Source: Sulfuricurvum sp. (GTDB lineage Bacteria; Campylobacterota; Campylobacteria; Campylobacterales; Sulfurimonadaceae). Taken from it: 64,000 bases of DNA. Shown in pieces: positions 63,641 to 64,000 of this stretch. Position 1 is the first letter of the stretch; each line of letters opens with the position of its first letter. The position numbers and the translations under genes were made by a program. The stretch spans positions 62,001 through 126,000 of the forward strand of contig JAUYUB010000010.1 in NCBI GenBank assembly GCA_030692765.1. The letters are read 5' to 3'. The notes beneath the pieces were generated by a model, which saw nothing but the letters and a program-made list of their open reading frames with translations, made no database searches and was not told the origin of the DNA.

Positions 63641-64000
63641 TATTAATCTCGTCGTTGTTGCTGACATTCTAGGTATTATCGCTTTTGCATTAAGCGGATT
63701 TCTCATCGGGGTTCGTAACAAGCTCGATCTGTTGGGGATTATTATCGCGGCGTCCATCACTGCGTTGGGCGGTGGTGTCGTTCGGGACGCCATACTCAAC
63801 CGTACCCCCTTTGCCTTCACCGAGTACTATCCAGCCATCACGGTACTCTCCACCATTACCGTAGCCTTTGTTTTTCGCCTCTATCGCAGTGAACAACTTG
63901 AGAGAAAGAGACTCTTTGTCATCAGCGATACGATCGGATTGGTAGCGTTTAGCATCACGGGAGCACTGCTGGCCATGGATGCCGGTTTTAATTTTTTCGG
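63633..64000 (+). CDS. TRIC-family (YicG/UPF0126) membrane protein, partial at window end
   Basis: The first 122 residues are visible; the rest lies beyond the window. Several membrane segments and the conserved SGFLIGVRNKLDLLGIIIAA and ITALGGGVVRDAILNRTPFAF motifs define the glycine-rich TRIC/UPF0126 cation-channel-like family. The second repeat begins at FVISDTIGLVAFSITGALLA. It starts inside the end of the carbonic anhydrase gene (eight-base overlap). Confidence 0.9.
   Translation, partial: MSDINLVVVADILGIIAFALSGFLIGVRNKLDLLGIIIAASITALGGGVVRDAILNRTPFAFTEYYPAITVLSTITVAFVFRLYRSEQLERKRLFVISDTIGLVAFSITGALLAMDAGFNFF

Noticed and set aside
63164..63820. 218-codon open frame opposite the carbonic anhydrase and TRIC genes
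   Set aside because: It crosses two genuine genes on the other strand and its product has no recognisable pattern.
1..64000. tRNA genes, rRNA, CRISPR arrays, insertion sequences, prophage or integrase genes
   Set aside because: No cloverleaf with a proper T-loop, no regular repeat arrays and no transposase- or integrase-like protein was found by reading; the window looks like stable core chromosome.

Overview
The window comes from a Campylobacterota (epsilonproteobacterial) chromosome, most likely a free-living sulfur- or hydrogen-oxidising relative of Sulfuricurvum/Sulfurimonas. The grounds are gene order and protein identity: an ArsRS-like two-component pair, a FlgZ/HP0958-type zinc-ribbon coiled-coil protein, a MagIII (HP0602)-type DNA glycosylase, the block mfd-folC-GGDEF-lptE-leuS-secF-secD-yajC with divergent lnt, and the block helicase-truB-csrA-ispE-smpB. 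The species call is inference. No rRNA, tRNA, CRISPR array, insertion sequence or prophage was seen. Coding density is very high and no gene-free stretch exceeds about 240 bases.

Layout. 1-4750 (minus): truncated sensor kinase, its response regulator, feoB, feoA and a decayed OprD-like porin, preceded by two Fur-box-like sites. 4778-7886: pssA, rmuC, ychJ, a small outer-membrane barrel protein and a cupin. 7933-15385 (minus): one operon for heavy-metal RND efflux in the order tolC-like, adaptor, CzcA-like pump, DUF3240, response regulator, histidine kinase. 15471-19274 (plus): rho with a textbook sigma70 promoter, murI, dnaX. 19278-21100 (minus): a two-gene operon of a stand-alone OvoA-type methyltransferase and a divergent ADP-ribosylglycohydrolase. 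21184-22108: a cold-shock gene with a long structured leader and two small genes. 22105-23693 (minus): ymdB-like phosphodiesterase, magIII-like glycosylase and a previously uncalled 42-residue lipoprotein. 23759-28902 (plus): a YgjP-like peptidase, then pgaB-pgaC-pgaD followed by an unrecognised beta-barrel-like secreted protein where one would expect the porin PgaA.

28914-41485 (minus) is housekeeping: rlmC, mfd, folC, diguanylate cyclase, lptE, leuS, secF, secD, yajC. 41552-47322 holds lnt, a biotin carboxylase, cysK with a class IV aminotransferase, an SspB-like small protein and a LysR regulator. 47461-52576 (plus): UvrD-type helicase, truB, csrA, ispE, smpB, CorA-like transporter. 52612-60926 (minus): rplS-trmD-rimM-khpA-rpsP, ffh, a pseudouridine synthase, waaA, flgZ, a Nif3-like protein, a NYN-LOTUS protein and a TPR protein. 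60992-64000 (plus): ppk1, a gamma carbonic anhydrase family protein and the start of a TRIC-family membrane protein.

The most novel candidates are: the pga locus lacking pgaA but carrying a small barrel-like protein and a palindrome at its promoter; the methyltransferase/ADP-ribosylglycohydrolase operon; the cold-shock leader with an anti-Shine-Dalgarno element; the SspB-like protein; and a recurring promoter layout in which the -10 box lies 5-6 bases before the start codon, predicting leaderless mRNAs.
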